DNA from: Eutrigla gurnardus
Lineage: Eukaryota; Chordata; Actinopteri; Perciformes; Triglidae
DNA length: 64,000 nt
Reading direction: 5' to 3'
Assembly (NCBI GenBank): GCA_963514095.1
Contig: OY741270.1
Location: 30,076,796-30,140,795, forward strand
The notes under the pieces are model-generated. The model had not been told where the DNA came from and made no database searches. It saw only the letters and a program-made list of their open reading frames with translations. This document shows positions 1 through 22,900 of this stretch, in pieces. Position 1 is the stretch's first letter. The number at the start of each line of letters is the position of its first letter. The position numbers and the translations under genes are program-made.

Positions 1-68
1 GATGCTCATACGGTTTTGGGGGGGAGGAGGAGGGGGAGGATGAGGGGGAGGATGAGGGGGGGAGGGGG
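1..68. repeat. G-rich purine tract
   Basis: Runs of G separated by GA and GGA, close to a degenerate minisatellite. Four or more G-runs lie within a short span, so G-quadruplex formation is possible. The tract is cut by the window start. Confidence 0.7.
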
Positions 69-159
69 TTACAAACAATAGCAATCCTGCATCTTTTCAA
101 ATGACTCGCGTGTCGACAGTCGAATAAGAGGCATAGCGGAGGAGCTCGGCCTTTACCCG

Positions 160-332
160 ATCACGCAGGTTGCGTTTAGATCCTCCTCATCATCCTCATC
201 ATCCTCATCATCAGCGTCATGATCGGCAGCAGCATCCGATGGGAAGATGAGTGGTCCAGGGTGAACAGGAGATATTTCCTCCGTGATTCAGCCGCACTCT
301 CTCTCACCTTTTAATGAATCCCGGGCGCGTGT

Positions 333-363
<31 letters not shown>

Positions 364-660
364 TGCTACAGCTGTCCGGGCGATGAGGAACGGCTCGGAC
401 GGTCCAGCAGCACCATGTCTCTGCCTCCTCCTCCCCCCGTTCATCCGGCTTCAGTGTTGAGAACTGCGGATGTGCGGCCGCACACGGAGACGTACAGCAG
501 CGCCGCTCGGCATCATCATCATCAGCGACCAGCGGCAGAGGACGGCAGCGCGGAGGGAGATGCCATGCGCGCCACCTACTATACTTCACGCATGTGCGCA
601 CGCACGCTGTTAAAGGCGCACTACGTCTGCGTGTCGGTGTTCCGCACTAACGGACAAGAA
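160..660. promoter_or_regulatory. CpG-rich segment with TCC/TCA and GCC repeats; candidate promoter or 5'UTR of an off-window gene
   Basis: This segment is much richer in G+C and CpG than the AT-rich DNA to its right. It has TCCTCATCA-type repeats (about 181-215) and a near-perfect GCC trinucleotide run (about 331-363), typical of vertebrate CpG-island 5'UTRs. Open frames exist on both strands but are low-complexity and match no family I recognise. In mammals the gene next to the 3' end of ASXL2 is DTNB, with its 5' end facing ASXL2. A dtnb promoter is therefore a reasonable guess, based on synteny only. Confidence 0.3.
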
Positions 661-699
661 CGCTTATTCAATGGATCTTTGATACTTCCATAAAAAGAC

Positions 700-1379
700 G
701 TTTCTAAATAAGAATGGGCAAAACGCGTTATGCTGACTTCATGAATCAAGCTGCAGAAACACTGGATCCACGTTTCCCAGCATGCAATGCGTTTGCGTGG
801 GAGTTTTTTGTTTTACCCAGTATTCAAATTTGGAATTGTTCTCCATTTTTTACATGTGTTGCCCCTGCAGGTTATGCAACAGTTTATCTGCCTTCCTCCA
901 CATCAATAAATCATGTTTGTCCGTCTGCATGCAGATGAATTAAAGTCCCATACACAACAATGCTCAGGAGCCTCAGCCTCGGTTGCCATGGAGAGGAAGG
1001 TGTCAAAAGTAAATTCAGTCATAAACAGAACAGCATCATAGTTGCTAAATTCATCCAAATTTGACCCAGAATCCAAAAGTACATTATTGTGTGACCATTA
1101 GCAGTAGTGGGTACAGAAATGCGATTTGATTTCCCTTTGCCAAAATATTAAAAGTGCTGAGATAACTCCTGTTATAGTTTGGCACTAAAAATAACATTTG
1201 CATAGAAAATGCACCCAGGAGTTATTAAATTCTAAATCAAAGGTTTTATTGTTTAAGGTTTTATACACAGAAGTTTTTAATAGTTAAGAACTTTCTGTGT
1301 AAACTACAGGTGACCGTTAACATCCCTCTGTATGAGATAAGGGCCAGTAACCACACACAAAATGCTTTTCTTTTCATTA
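700..1379. other. Intergenic, no feature recognised
   Basis: AT-rich unique-looking sequence. I see no conserved coding segment and no clear repeat family. It separates the CpG-rich left edge from the presumed 3'UTR of asxl2. Confidence 0.4.
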
Positions 1380-3817
1380 TTTATTCATAATAGTCTATAA
1401 CTTCTGATAAAATACACTTTGTTTACAAGTGCTGATTACTATATTACATTCACCCGATGTTTAGATGAAGACAAAATGACTCGGACATGTAAATGACCAA
1501 CGTGACATTTCAAACTGGTGGGGATTGCCCGTCACACTTTCTGCCCCGATTCTAATCTTCTGAATGCACAAACAACAGGTGACTGAAGGGCCAGCGGGGG
1601 CTGCTGCCCGACTCACGTTTTCAGTCTTTAACAAAGATTTCAGCTGCCTCGCGGGTTGGTTGATTGTTTTTGTTCATTGTCTTTGCAGTGCCATCCAGCC
1701 CCCGACTCTACATGAGTAAATACAACATCCTACCCTCACATTCAACCAAATAAGCCCTAAATATTTATTGGTGGGGGGGTACATTACATTTGTGTTAACA
1801 GAATAAAATACTGGTACACCAGTTTTAGTGAAACGACTATGTTAAATATGTGCAAACCTCTCTTAGCTAGCCCTGTAATCTTAAAACCAATTCGGACACA
1901 ACCCCACATTTAATAAAAAACACGTTTAAGATGGACTTTCGATTAATCCACTGACCTAAAATGGTGATTTAATCGTTTTGTTTTCATAAGGTGACACAAA
2001 TGTAGACAGCTCAAAAGCTACACACAAAAAATAGATCAGTGGATCCGTTAACAAAGCTGGGCCACAGAATGTAGATACCTGGGCAATTTGAATTATAAAA
2101 GTTATTCTCTGCATGGCGGTCTGTCCAGTTTAAACACAATTATAGGAAAAACAGACAGCCAGTATATTATTGTAGTAAATACCCTGTTGATTTTCAAAAA
2201 CAATTAGCAAATAGATTTTTTTAATATCAAAATATATTAATTAAAATATATTACTTTATGATTACTATATTACTTTCTTTAAAGGTGACTTTGGCATATT
2301 ACCTTGACAATAATTGCTATAAAACAAGCCTACTTTGTACCTCCAGGAGATTTCAAAATAAAGTTGATGCATCTTAATGAAAGATTAATTAAAACCTGCT
2401 GAGGAAACGCTTTACACTGACCTTTTTGCATGTTAATATGTGGTAAAGTATGCATTTATACTGTGTTAACATTCACAGTTTTCACCCCACAAATGTGCTC
2501 GTACAGTCTTGTACATCACACATGTTACTGTACATTATGTTAACATGATACAGTATTATTTTGTGTTTACTTCACATTAAAATTGAGGGCTAACCCTCAG
2601 TTCTCTGGGAAAAAGGCCATTTCAAAGGAAAGCGTTACACCCGCCAGTTAATCCGTTTGTACCTCCAAATCATTTTGTGAAGCATGCTATGCTGAATCAT
2701 CATATGATAAAGCATTTAGCGTTTTAGCATAATGTACTGTTCTCCATTTTCTTTCCACAGTAAAAATGATTTCATAATTAACAGGATATATTCAAGCAGT
2801 GTGTGCTGCATGAATACAATAAAACATATTTCTACATCTAGGCATATACTGTCAGGTAAGCAAATATTTACAAAAAACAAAACAAAAATGTAATTATCTT
2901 CATTTTCTCCCCTCGAGTGTTTTTTTACCGTTTGCCACTGCTGATTTATCGATACAGACATACAGCCTCATCGGAGACGACATCTACAAACTTTCTGGGG
3001 GGAGAAAATGAAGCTTCACACACTAGGAAGTGACTCTAGACTTTGAATGGAAAATATCTCAATTTGCCAAAAGGAACATTTAGACATATATACAAATGAT
3101 TATTTTTATCCCCTATGTTTGAATATAAGTACACAGTTACTACCATATATCCAGGTAGTTTTCAAGTGCTTTGCCTTGAAACTGTTAGTCAAAAACATTA
3201 AGTGATCATGTCCACATTAGTTTTATAGCATCATTCAAAATGTAATTTATTTGTCTTTCTAAAACTATAAATGGTCTTTCTAGTACTTAAATCTGAATTT
3301 GTTATGTACATATTAGATATAAAATATTTACTGTGAGTTGTATATTCCTGCCATGCGTGCATAAATGCCAGGAGGTACTCTACAACCAGTGATTATCATT
3401 CGCACCCTTTTTTTGCCTTTAAACCACAACTAATTAGGCCCAATAATAAAAAGTGTCAGTATTAAACAAGACGGTCATTATGTTCTACAAAAATAGCAAC
3501 ATTCATTTTTCCCTCTTTAAAAAAACCTACATATATATATATATATTTAAATCTACCAGACTAATCCTAGCCAAGTGCAAACGTTGCCAGATGTTATATT
3601 TGTCACACATCTGACAGACTTGATTTAAAATTGATTGACAACATATCTATCAAAAGAAATGCATGAAACAACTTCTTAAAGATGTTGGTTGAAACAAAAG
3701 ACCCTCCAGTGTAAATCCTTGCCTCTCCAACAGCGACCGCATGCTGGTGGTTTTTCCCGTTGTGAGGATCATGTGCTTCCCTCCAGCACTGCTTCTGATC
3801 TCGTTGTTCATTTTCTA
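1380..3817 (-). other. asxl2: Presumed asxl2 3'UTR
   Basis: AT-rich non-coding DNA directly downstream of the asxl2 stop codon. Minus-strand AATAAA hexamers occur at several places, including 1380-1385 and 1245-1250. Ending near 1380 would give a 3'UTR of about 2.4 kb, reasonable for an ASXL gene. The true end cannot be fixed from sequence alone. Confidence 0.4.
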
Positions 3818-14127
<10,310 letters not shown>

Positions 14128-14340
14128 GTCGGACGCCTCGGCGCAGGGCGGCGTTGGTTCGGTCCGTCCAGTTGAAATGTTGCTGTAGTTACCGCGTAAG
14201 GGCCACTCCGTCTGCCATGTTGGACTTACTGTAAAGAAGTCACGTGACTCCAATGGAAACGTCACCTTTACTGTATAATGCTGTCACTGCGAATTAACTG
14301 CAATGATGACCCGGGAGCACAGGAAGTCGGCAACATAACG
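14128..14340 (-). promoter_or_regulatory. asxl2: asxl2 5' region / probable promoter
   Basis: GC- and CpG-richer segment between the asxl2 ATG (14125-14127) and the likely kif3c poly(A) site. CpG density continues into intron 1 (about 13.5-14.1 kb). No TATA box is evident. The transcription start is not determinable here. Confidence 0.45.
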
Positions 14341-14358
14341 GCGGCTCCAAGATCAGTT

Positions 14359-14364
14359 TTTATT
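14359..14364 (-). terminator. kif3c: Candidate kif3c poly(A) signal (AATAAA)
   Basis: Minus-strand AATAAA about 440 bp downstream of the kif3c stop. A second candidate lies at 14628-14633. Use of the distal site would put kif3c cleavage only ~230 bp upstream of the asxl2 start codon. Confidence 0.4.
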
Positions 14365-14801
14365 TTTCACACATGAGCAAATGCATAATTTCACAACTAT
14401 GAAAAAAATAAGGCAGCTAATCAAGAGAGCATCGCATTAGTGAGGCTTTCTTCACTTATTTGGACTCACGATTTCATTTGCTAGAAACTGAAGCAACAAC
14501 TCATCAGGCATACAGGCTAACCCAGCATGTAAAATGTGAATTCAAATCAAAATTAAAACTGTAAGGATACTCCAAAACCATTTACCGTATGTCTGCTTCA
14601 TCCCATGATAAAGTGTTTGCTGTGCTATTTATTGAGACAGGGATACGCCAAGAAACTATGTGGTTTAGAGGCAACTGTCTTTCCAGTTAAGTTGAATACA
14701 TGCATACTAAAGTGACTTTAACAAAGAAAAGTGAAATCAATTTAAAACAAGGCATAAGATCCCTCCCCCTATGTGGAACTAAGGCCAGCTCTGTGCAGAG
14801 T

Positions 14802-17800
14802 TCAGGGGCTTGTCTGGAATGAAGCTCCCAGTGGAAGACAGGAAGCAGAGGGCGGTCTCTGTCTCTGGGACGGAGAGAAGCTCTGAGACGCTGATGTCAG
14901 AGTGGTGGATGATGCCGACGATGGCATGGATGCTGCTTGTGATGCCTGATACCTGCAGACCAGGAAAAGTCACGGGGTTGATGGACAGCAATATATCACT
15001 ACCCATTTAATCAAGTGCTGAGACATTAGACGTTTATCTATTTGCATAAACTCAGAAAAAGGAGAAGCTTTCAGAATCTGTAAAAGTCTTCCTTTCTCGG
15101 TTGTTCTCTCACCAGGATTGGGACTTCCTGACCCTGGGTGATGCTGTGCTCCTCTCTCTGAGGGTAACAGATACCAGAAGATCCGGCATCAGCCTGGGGG
15201 AAAAGGCTCTCTCCAGGTGAGTGCCATTAAGGTTCAAGGCGAACATGGTTGGTGGAGACATGTCCAGCTCCAACAGCATTATATTCTCAGCCTGTGAGGA
15301 CAGATACACGTTGTAGTTTTCATATTATAAGTACATGTCCAAATAGATTTTTAGCGAGAAGCCTCCATCGGAGCAACTAAAGTGTAGACCATAAGGTGCT
15401 GTCATTTTTTTAGCCAACTGTCCGGGCACTGACCTGGTATCTAGATGGGGCACCAGTTGCCGTGGAAACAGCCATCTGTGCATATTGGCTGATAGGCCTC
15501 TTGTATCCCACAGCTGAGAGAGGCCTTCTCTTGACCTGTGTGGGTGCACTGGGATACAGACATGGGAGAAGAAGGATTTGCTTTCGGTTTGATGCACAAG
15601 CTTCTGGAACCTCAAGTGCCCCATATATGGTCAACTGACAGCTCCCACCAGAAAAATCCCCCGTAGTCTGCCCATGTATTATCTTTCATTCAGCTTTAAA
15701 CCGTCTCAGGAAACAAAGGGTGTCTGCTCTTGTTTATTTAAATACATCCGTTTCCTGGAGAGGCACAGAGCATAATGATCTATAGCATGAAACGTCAGGT
15801 TGTTTACAGCCCCACTGTGTACGTTTTTAAATGGATGCTCTGACTTTGGCGACACCTTGTGGTTATACATCCACACTGTGGCTGACACGCAAAAACTTAG
15901 GCTACTAAATAATCTGACCGATGCTATAATCACAATTATACAACAGTAAACTCAAATGTATTGTACATTTTTTTGCCATGCTCACTGCTCTTCAGCCTGC
16001 TTATCTATTTATACTTCTGGTACTGATTTCCTGCATTTCCCAAAGGTTAACTGGCAGCCCAGCACATTCAGGTTCCAGCATTCAAAAACCCAAAAGGCAA
16101 TAGCAGAGTTAAAGTTTTGCCAGTTTTAAAGAAACAATCAAAACGTACACAATATACCTTCCAGCTGCATTGTTTTATGGTCTATTTAGGTCACTAATGG
16201 TGCAGACACTGGTTTCAGTTTTTCTTACTTCACTAAACCACTTACAGTAGCTTACGTCAGCGATGTGAAATGAAATCACTGACCTCTCTGGTGGAATGAC
16301 CGGCTGGAGCCTCCACTGATCCTCCTCACTGTCAAAGTGCAGCCTGTTCATGATCTTGTTCTTTTCCTCCGGAGGTATGAAGTTCTCAATCAAGAGATAT
16401 CTGCAGTGACAAATAGAAGCGTGTCAGCTGAGGTGACAGGGAGCCTTCCAGAACGAGTGCCAGAGTAAACCATGACATACAGAGCTCTTTCCCTGGCGTT
16501 GTAACAGACTTTATATGTAAAAGTCCTGAAACTTCACCTTTAAAACAACAGAATCAAACAAACCTACTGTACGGAGTAAACAAGTATTGTACTGTAACAA
16601 GTACAGTATACAAAAAAGTCATCCAATAATCATCTCTTGTCCATTTATCCAACCAGGTTGCCAGGCAACAACAAACATCAAATTAATATCTAAAAATGGT
16701 GCTTCCTCTTTCTTCGCGTGCATGGAAATGACATAAACATAAATAAAAGACAAATCCACGTACGATGATGGTGACCAGAAGAACAAGACGACACATGATG
16801 CACACTCACTTGTACTTGAGTTCTCTGGTGAGTTCGGTCTGTGTCTGTTCGAGCTCCTGTCTGGTGACGACGTGTTCATCAATGACGTCTCTCACCTCTG
16901 CCTTCACCAACTGTAGTTTGGCGTACAACTGCACAAATACATTGCAATATTATTACTGTTGTCACTCGACAAGGTGTTGAAAAGGGACTAAATCAGAATG
17001 CAAAGTATAGCAATTATTCCAAAACACCAAGAAAGAGCTCCGTCACAAGTGTCACCTCCTCAGGCGGCGTCTCTCTTGGTAAAAAGGAACTGATTAAATT
17101 GTGATTAACTGCTTTTTGTGATAATAGCATTGGGATGCGTCAGCAGGTGAGTCATCTCACCCTCTTCAGCTTTTTTGTTTTATGTTCCACCTCCTGCTGC
17201 AGGGAGGAGAACGTCTCTCTCATTTCTAAGGTCTCCTCGTCCTGCAGCATCAGCTGCTGCTGGATCTCCCTCTCTCGCCTTATCTGGGAATCACACATTC
17301 ATGAACCTTTATAAATATATAGGTTATCTTCCCGTGTGACTTCAGACAGCCCATGAAACTTCTGTTACGATAAACACAAAAAGTATGTTTTTTTTATGGA
17401 TACCTGTTCTGCAATTTCTTGCCTCTTCAGCTCCAGCATTTTTTGCTGTTCGTTGGTGTGATCGATTATATTCTTTCCTCCCACTAACAGTTTACTCTCC
17501 ATGGCCTGTGAAGAAAGACATACAATTAATTATTTATGTACATTTCTTTTGTTCCACCCGTGTCTCATTCATCACACCCCACGATCTCCACAAAGTACCT
17601 TGTATTTCTCGATGATCTTCTCCAAAGCGTCTTGATCCCACTGCATGTCCACTAAACTTTTCCTGTTGTCTTTCAGGTGTTTTAACTTCTCGCCGTTCCT
17701 CTGGCAGCTCAGAGCCTTGGGGAAGTCACTCTCCTCTTTCATGTGATGTCTCACCTCCGGTTCCTCCTCAAAAGCCTTCCACTCATCCGCCTCCCTCTCT

Positions 17801-18999
17801 CTGAGCAACTCCTCATCCATGCCGGCCATACTTCTACTCAGCCTTTTGCTGTTCCTTTTCCTCCTCCGCTCCTTGGCCAGCATCCCACGCTCCTCCAGCT
17901 GGGCTTTCAGCCGTGCAATCTCCTCCTGAAACTCCCTCAGCAGGGCATCTTTGGGGTCCTCGTTAATCCGGGGTTTGTTCTTGATGTTCTTGGCCCTGCT
18001 GGCGTACCTCAGGGTGGCCAGGGACTCATCAAAGTGCTTGTGCGATGGCCCCACTGTTGCTATCATGACCGTCTTCGCGTTGCCCCCCAGCGAGTCCTGG
18101 AGCAAGCGGGTCAGTTTGGAGTCTCTGTAAGGGACGTGGGTGCTCTTCCCGTCCACCAGGGCTGAGATGACGTTCCCCAGCGCCGAGAGGGACAGGTTGA
18201 TCTTGGCTGCCTCCTTCAGTCGCTTCCCCTTTGCTCCCGTCTTGCTCTGGCGTTCGCTGCCTGCCAGGTCGACCATGTTCAGCTTCCCCACGCGGATGTG
18301 GTCCTCGCCGTCCGGCCCCGCTTCGCTGCACTCCACGGTTATGACGAAGATGGCGTGGGACCGAGAGCTGCGCTCGTTCATGTTGGTGAACCCCACGGAC
18401 CTGGACTGGTTGCCTATGTTCATCACATGCTCAATCTCGGCAGCGTTCTTGGTGACCACCGAGGACAGGTCTCTCACATAAACACCACAGTCAGGGTTTT
18501 CCTTCAGCTCCAGCTTCTTGTTGTTGTCCTTACACAGCAGATCTCTGATTTCCTCCTGGTAGATCTCCATGTACGATGACCTCACCAGGTACTTCTGGTT
18601 CTGAGTTCTGGATATCTGCGTGAAAATGTGCTGGAATGAATTCGGTATGACCCCCCTCATCTCCGGGTCATTGGAGACCCCCTGCATGGTGTGCGTTTTG
18701 CCTGTCCCGGTTTGTCCGTATGCAAAGATGGTCCCGTTGAATCCCCGGAGCACGGACTCCACCAGCGGTCTGACGGCATCGTCGTAGACGTCGCTTTGCT
18801 TTGACTCCCAGCCGTACACGGAGTCGAACGTGAACACTTTGCTCGGCTCATCAGGTGGCGCCTTCGGCTTCTTGAGGGTGATCTGCCCCAGTCGGTCATC
18901 AATCTCCAAAACGTTCTCGGAGTCCGCCTGCTCTCGGCTGCTGAAGGGCCGGCAGCGGACCACCACCCTGACCGCCTCGCAATGCTTGCTTTTGGGCAT
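14802..18999 (-). CDS. kif3c: Kinesin-2 family motor KIF3C
   Basis: Eight coding exons in transcript order: 17599-18999, 17404-17505, 17161-17283, 16810-16928, 16284-16400, 15434-15548, 15113-15291, 14802-14952. They total 2307 nt, in frame, giving 768 aa (human KIF3C 793). The N-terminal motor domain has the P-loop GQTGTGKT at 95-102, switch I SSRSH near 211-215 and switch II DLAGSE at 244-249. The neck segment KNKPRINEDPKD follows. A long coiled coil comes next (EYKAMESK-type, LELKRQEIAEQ, EELEQTQ-like heptads), then a tail with ENFIPPEEKNKIMNRL, AVGYKRPISQYA and AENIMLLELD. The tail and the RKSQSW motif match KIF3C rather than KIF3B. The family moves cargo towards microtubule plus ends as a KIF3A/KIF3C heterodimer or KIF3C homodimer, mostly in neurons. 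It sits ~1 kb downstream of hadha on the same strand. Confidence 0.94.
17599..18999 (-). other. kif3c: kif3c first coding exon (entire motor domain)
   Basis: One 1401-nt exon carries ATG, the whole motor domain, the neck and the first part of the coiled coil, ending EKIIEKYK before a GTAC donor. An intronless motor domain in one large exon is also seen in mammalian KIF3B/KIF3C. Codon usage is strongly GC-ending compared with the flanking introns. Confidence 0.93.
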
Positions 19000-19340
19000 T
19001 TTGGTTCAAATTAAGTCCTCACCCGTTTATTTTTAAGAAGCCGTTTTCTTGGGTGGGGTCGCCACTGTTCCTGCTGCGTACAGGTGCAGCTGATTCAGCT
19101 CACGCGCGCGCTCAGATGCAGCTCACGCGCGCCGCTCGCATCAGCATCCGGATGCACGCGGAGCATCTTTCAGGAAAGAGGCGATGTCACGAGAAGTGGA
19201 AAGGATGCTGCTCGCGGAGGAGAAAAGCAGCCAGACGCCCCGGCCCAGCCCACACAGCCTCCCGACGTACACACCCTGCTCTGCGGACAATGGAGCCGAG
19301 ACATGTGACCTGCGCAACCAATTCGATTGGTGCAAACATA
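19000..19340 (-). promoter_or_regulatory. kif3c: kif3c 5' region with CpG-rich stretch and inverted CCAAT pair
   Basis: The DNA upstream of the kif3c ATG is CpG-rich (GCGCGC runs at about 19105-19137). At 19318-19330 the palindrome CCAATTCGATTGG places two CCAAT boxes head to head, about 320 bp upstream of the ATG. Promoter function is inferred from position. Confidence 0.45.
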
Positions 19341-19736
19341 TTCTCGTTGGTATACAGCCATGGTCTCATTCCGTTACCGTGATAAATCAACTCCCCAACC
19401 AGCACTTGAACGCACCTTGAGTGGAAAAAAAAAGCAGGTTTCATTCAATAACAAATTAATTTTTATTCAGGCTTCACATTTACATCATTATTCCTGTGCC
19501 AGGACGTCTTTAATGTACAAAAAAAGTCACTGAACCATACTGGTAGACATTCATAAATAATGAAGAATTAAATTGCCAGTTGGAAAATGTTTTAATTCTT
19601 TTGCCGCCACAGCCCGTTTACATCTGCAATGTGTGAATAACTAGCCTCCATCTGATCCTCAATCCATACATCATCATCATCAAGCAAATCAATGTTAAAG
19701 TACAAAATAAACTGACATTACACACTCCGTTGTCAT

Positions 19737-19742
19737 TTTATT
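19737..19742 (-). terminator. hadha: Candidate hadha poly(A) signal (AATAAA)
   Basis: Minus-strand AATAAA about 255 bp downstream of the hadha stop codon. Another occurs at 19462-19467. Either is compatible with a short hadha 3'UTR ending before the kif3c promoter. Confidence 0.45.
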
Positions 19743-19995
19743 AGGTGCACCAGCTAAAAATCCTTAACACGAGTCCTGGAATAAATCTTACCTTCATGAA
19801 GGTTATAAGGTTGAGGCTTAGGACTGCTGTATTAGACTGCATTACTTTTAGCCAGGTGTAACTAATGAACTGCCAACATGGGGACATTTTAAAGATGTTT
19901 CCCACCCCCCCGCCCTCTTGTGGTATAAATGTTAGGCACATTCTAGTGGCAGGCTGGAGGTCTATTAAAAGCTACTGGCACACACGGTGAGTCGG

Positions 19996-22900
19996 TCACT
20001 TGTGAAATCTCTTGCTAGAATCCTTTGCATGATCGAGAAGGAGCTGGCACGGTGTGAACTGATTCCCGTAGACGGCTTCATAATGCCTCATCTTCTCCAC
20101 CAGCTTGTCAGCGCCGAAGCTGTCCACAAAACGGAAAGGTCCTGAAAGTGGTAAGATGTTAGAAATATATTATTGCAGGATACATTAAATATTAACAACA
20201 TTGTCCTAGGCTTGTTTTCATAGGACATGAGGATGCGGCTCATATGACCATGACTAAGGTTGAACTCTGACCTCCAAGGCAGGGGGGGAATCCCAGGCCA
20301 AACACAGCCCCGATGTCTCCTTCCAGAGGGTTTTTCAAAATGCCCTCCTGCAAACACAGCACAGCCTCGTTGACGAATCGGGAAACGAGCCGGTACTGCA
20401 CGTCAGAATCCGACGAGCTGTTTCACGAGCAAAAAAAGGATTCACAGGTAAGAACAGAGTAAACGTGTTCAAAATCAGTCATATCATGGCTCAATAGGTC
20501 TCTCTTATAAAAGTAACAAATGGAGCAATTTATCCAAATCTACAGCATTCAATTTTATACTTGCAAAGACAAAGTGCGACTTTAATCACTTGGTTGCAAC
20601 TTACACAGCAGGATTTGGTGGCATCTTGAATTTCTCAAGGATATCTCCGATTTCTGGGTTCACTTCCTTGGTCTTCAGTCCCGGCTGATAGACGTAGCAA
20701 CCCTTTCCTGATTTGCGGCCTTGAGAATAAAAGAAGAGCAACAATTAATAGATTGAAATAAAATATGTTGCGTGTAGTATTTTATGCAACTAAAATTGGG
20801 CACCCATACCCTTGAATCCCAGGTCCACCATCGTCTTCAGAACCTCCACATTTCCACCACCGAAGCGGGAGCCAAAAGCTTTGCCGAGGTCCTCTGCCAC
20901 ATGGGCGGCAACGTCGATGCCAACTTCATCAGCCAGTGTGGCTGCGCCCACGGGGAACCCAAAGCTCGTGGTGAGTGCATCCAACTTCTTGGGGTCAACG
21001 CCTTCCTGTCGGTGCAAATGGATAGATGTATCATATCTATAACAGCTAGAGCAGAATGATGAATATGCTTTGTTCACGTGAGCTGTCAATTTCAGGTCCT
21101 ATATCCTACCACCACAGTACATCACAAAGTCAGTCTTTTTAATTTATATTAATCAAACATCTAGTAATCATTAATGGTTCAGTACAGCATGGTGGTTAAG
21201 CTCATTACCGCAGGGTCAGAATATCACAGACATTAACATCACATTAGATGAATGACTGACGAGACAAGACAAAACCTACAATACATCTGCTAGGGTTAGT
21301 GAGAAGTGTTCAGAGTTCTTATTGCAGTGGGGAAACAGGATGATTATATAGCGCCTCCTAGTGGGCATCAGCGGGAAGAGGTGGGGGCTGGATGAGAGCG
21401 GACAGGGATCATTCAACTGATGGGAGCCTCTATAGTCTTGGATGATTTACTGAAGACGTGCTTGTTGTTTTGCGTGTGATTAGAATGAGGGGATTATGAT
21501 GGTGGAGGAGGAGGCTTTGTTTTACTTGTGTTTAAGCAGGCTTTCTACTGATTTGCCATTTGAGTGTAATGTGGATGTGACAAGAAATCCCAGAGTCAGC
21601 GAGGGTTCTGGGTTCTGCTGAGACTGTATCCACAGTGTTCACAGCTGCGACTTGAACTGCAGTAATACTACTAACCTGAAGTACTCGTACGGCTTCAGCC
21701 AACATGGGAGCCAGACACCTTGTCGTATAGAATCCAGGTCCATCCTGAAAAGAAATGTGTGCAATAACGTTATAATTCTTATTTCATATTTCAAGATACT
21801 GTTTTTTGCTGAATCACCTTCAGACACTTGGTCATTTTTAAAAGTAAAATAAATAAATAAATACACTAAACCTCACCCCGACAACTATGATGACTTTGCC
21901 CTGCTTCAGGCCGACGGCCACAGCGGAGGCTGTAGTGTCCTTCGATGTCTGATCGGTGGTAATGATTTCCAGGAGCTGCATCTTGTCCACTGGAGAGAAG
22001 TAGTGCATCCCAATGACCTAAGGACACACAGGAAACCTTCAGAAACCTTTTTCTCTTTAGTTTAGAAGCACTTTTAACCCACAAGGCTCCCAGGTCCCAA
22101 CCTTGTCTGGTCTCTTGCTGACTGCAGCGATATCCTTGATGGGCAGAGCCGATGTGTTGGTGGCGAATATGCAGTGAGGGGAAACCACCTGCAGACCAAT
22201 GTTTGTTAGACTGTAGCTCAAAGTCACAACAATACTGTCTTGGATTTAATGCTGCAAATCTACATACAACGGGCTGATATTTACAACTAAGCACTTATGT
22301 TATTTTTGTAACAAAGCCTCTTTTCAGTCAAACTTACAGCCTCCACCTCCTTCAGGACCGCATGCTTGATGTTGATGTCCTCAAACACAGCTTCAATAAC
22401 CATGTCGGCCTTTTTAAAGCCACTGTAATCCAGCTGGCCAGTCAAGCTGGACAGTATGGAATCCCTCTGAAATGACGTGATGCTCTTCTTTTTGGTCTTA
22501 TCATTGAGCCTTGTTGAAAAGAAGACACATTTTAGGTCCCAACACATTTGTCCTACAAGATGTTCAACTACTTTTTGTAATATTTCATCTCTATACGGCC
22601 GAGAATGAGGCAACTCACACCAATCAAGACGAATAACTAGCACCATGGGTAAGAGGAAATATACGCATGTTTGATTTGAATGAACTGTCTCTTTAAGCTA
22701 AAGCATAAAAAAACAAAACAAACATTGCAATGAAACAGCTAATATTGAAATGACAGATATGATCACTGACCCTTTGTAAACCTGCTGTTCTCCCCTGGCC
22801 AGTCCAGACACGGTGGTGTCCTTCAGGATTGTGTGCACACCCTTGTCCACAGTCACCTGGGCGATACCTGCGCCCATCAGACCGGCCCCCAAGATGGCAA

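Noticed and set aside
283..693. A 136-aa frame in the CpG-rich left edge
   Set aside because: Dominated by Arg and Pro runs from GCC/TCC repeats; the opposite strand is equally open with a Gly run. No family resemblance.
17599..18999. Assignment of the motor gene to kif3b
   Set aside because: The motor core and short L11 look KIF3B-like, but the tail (AENIMLLELDMSPP, RKSQSW) and position between asxl2 and hadha fit KIF3C.
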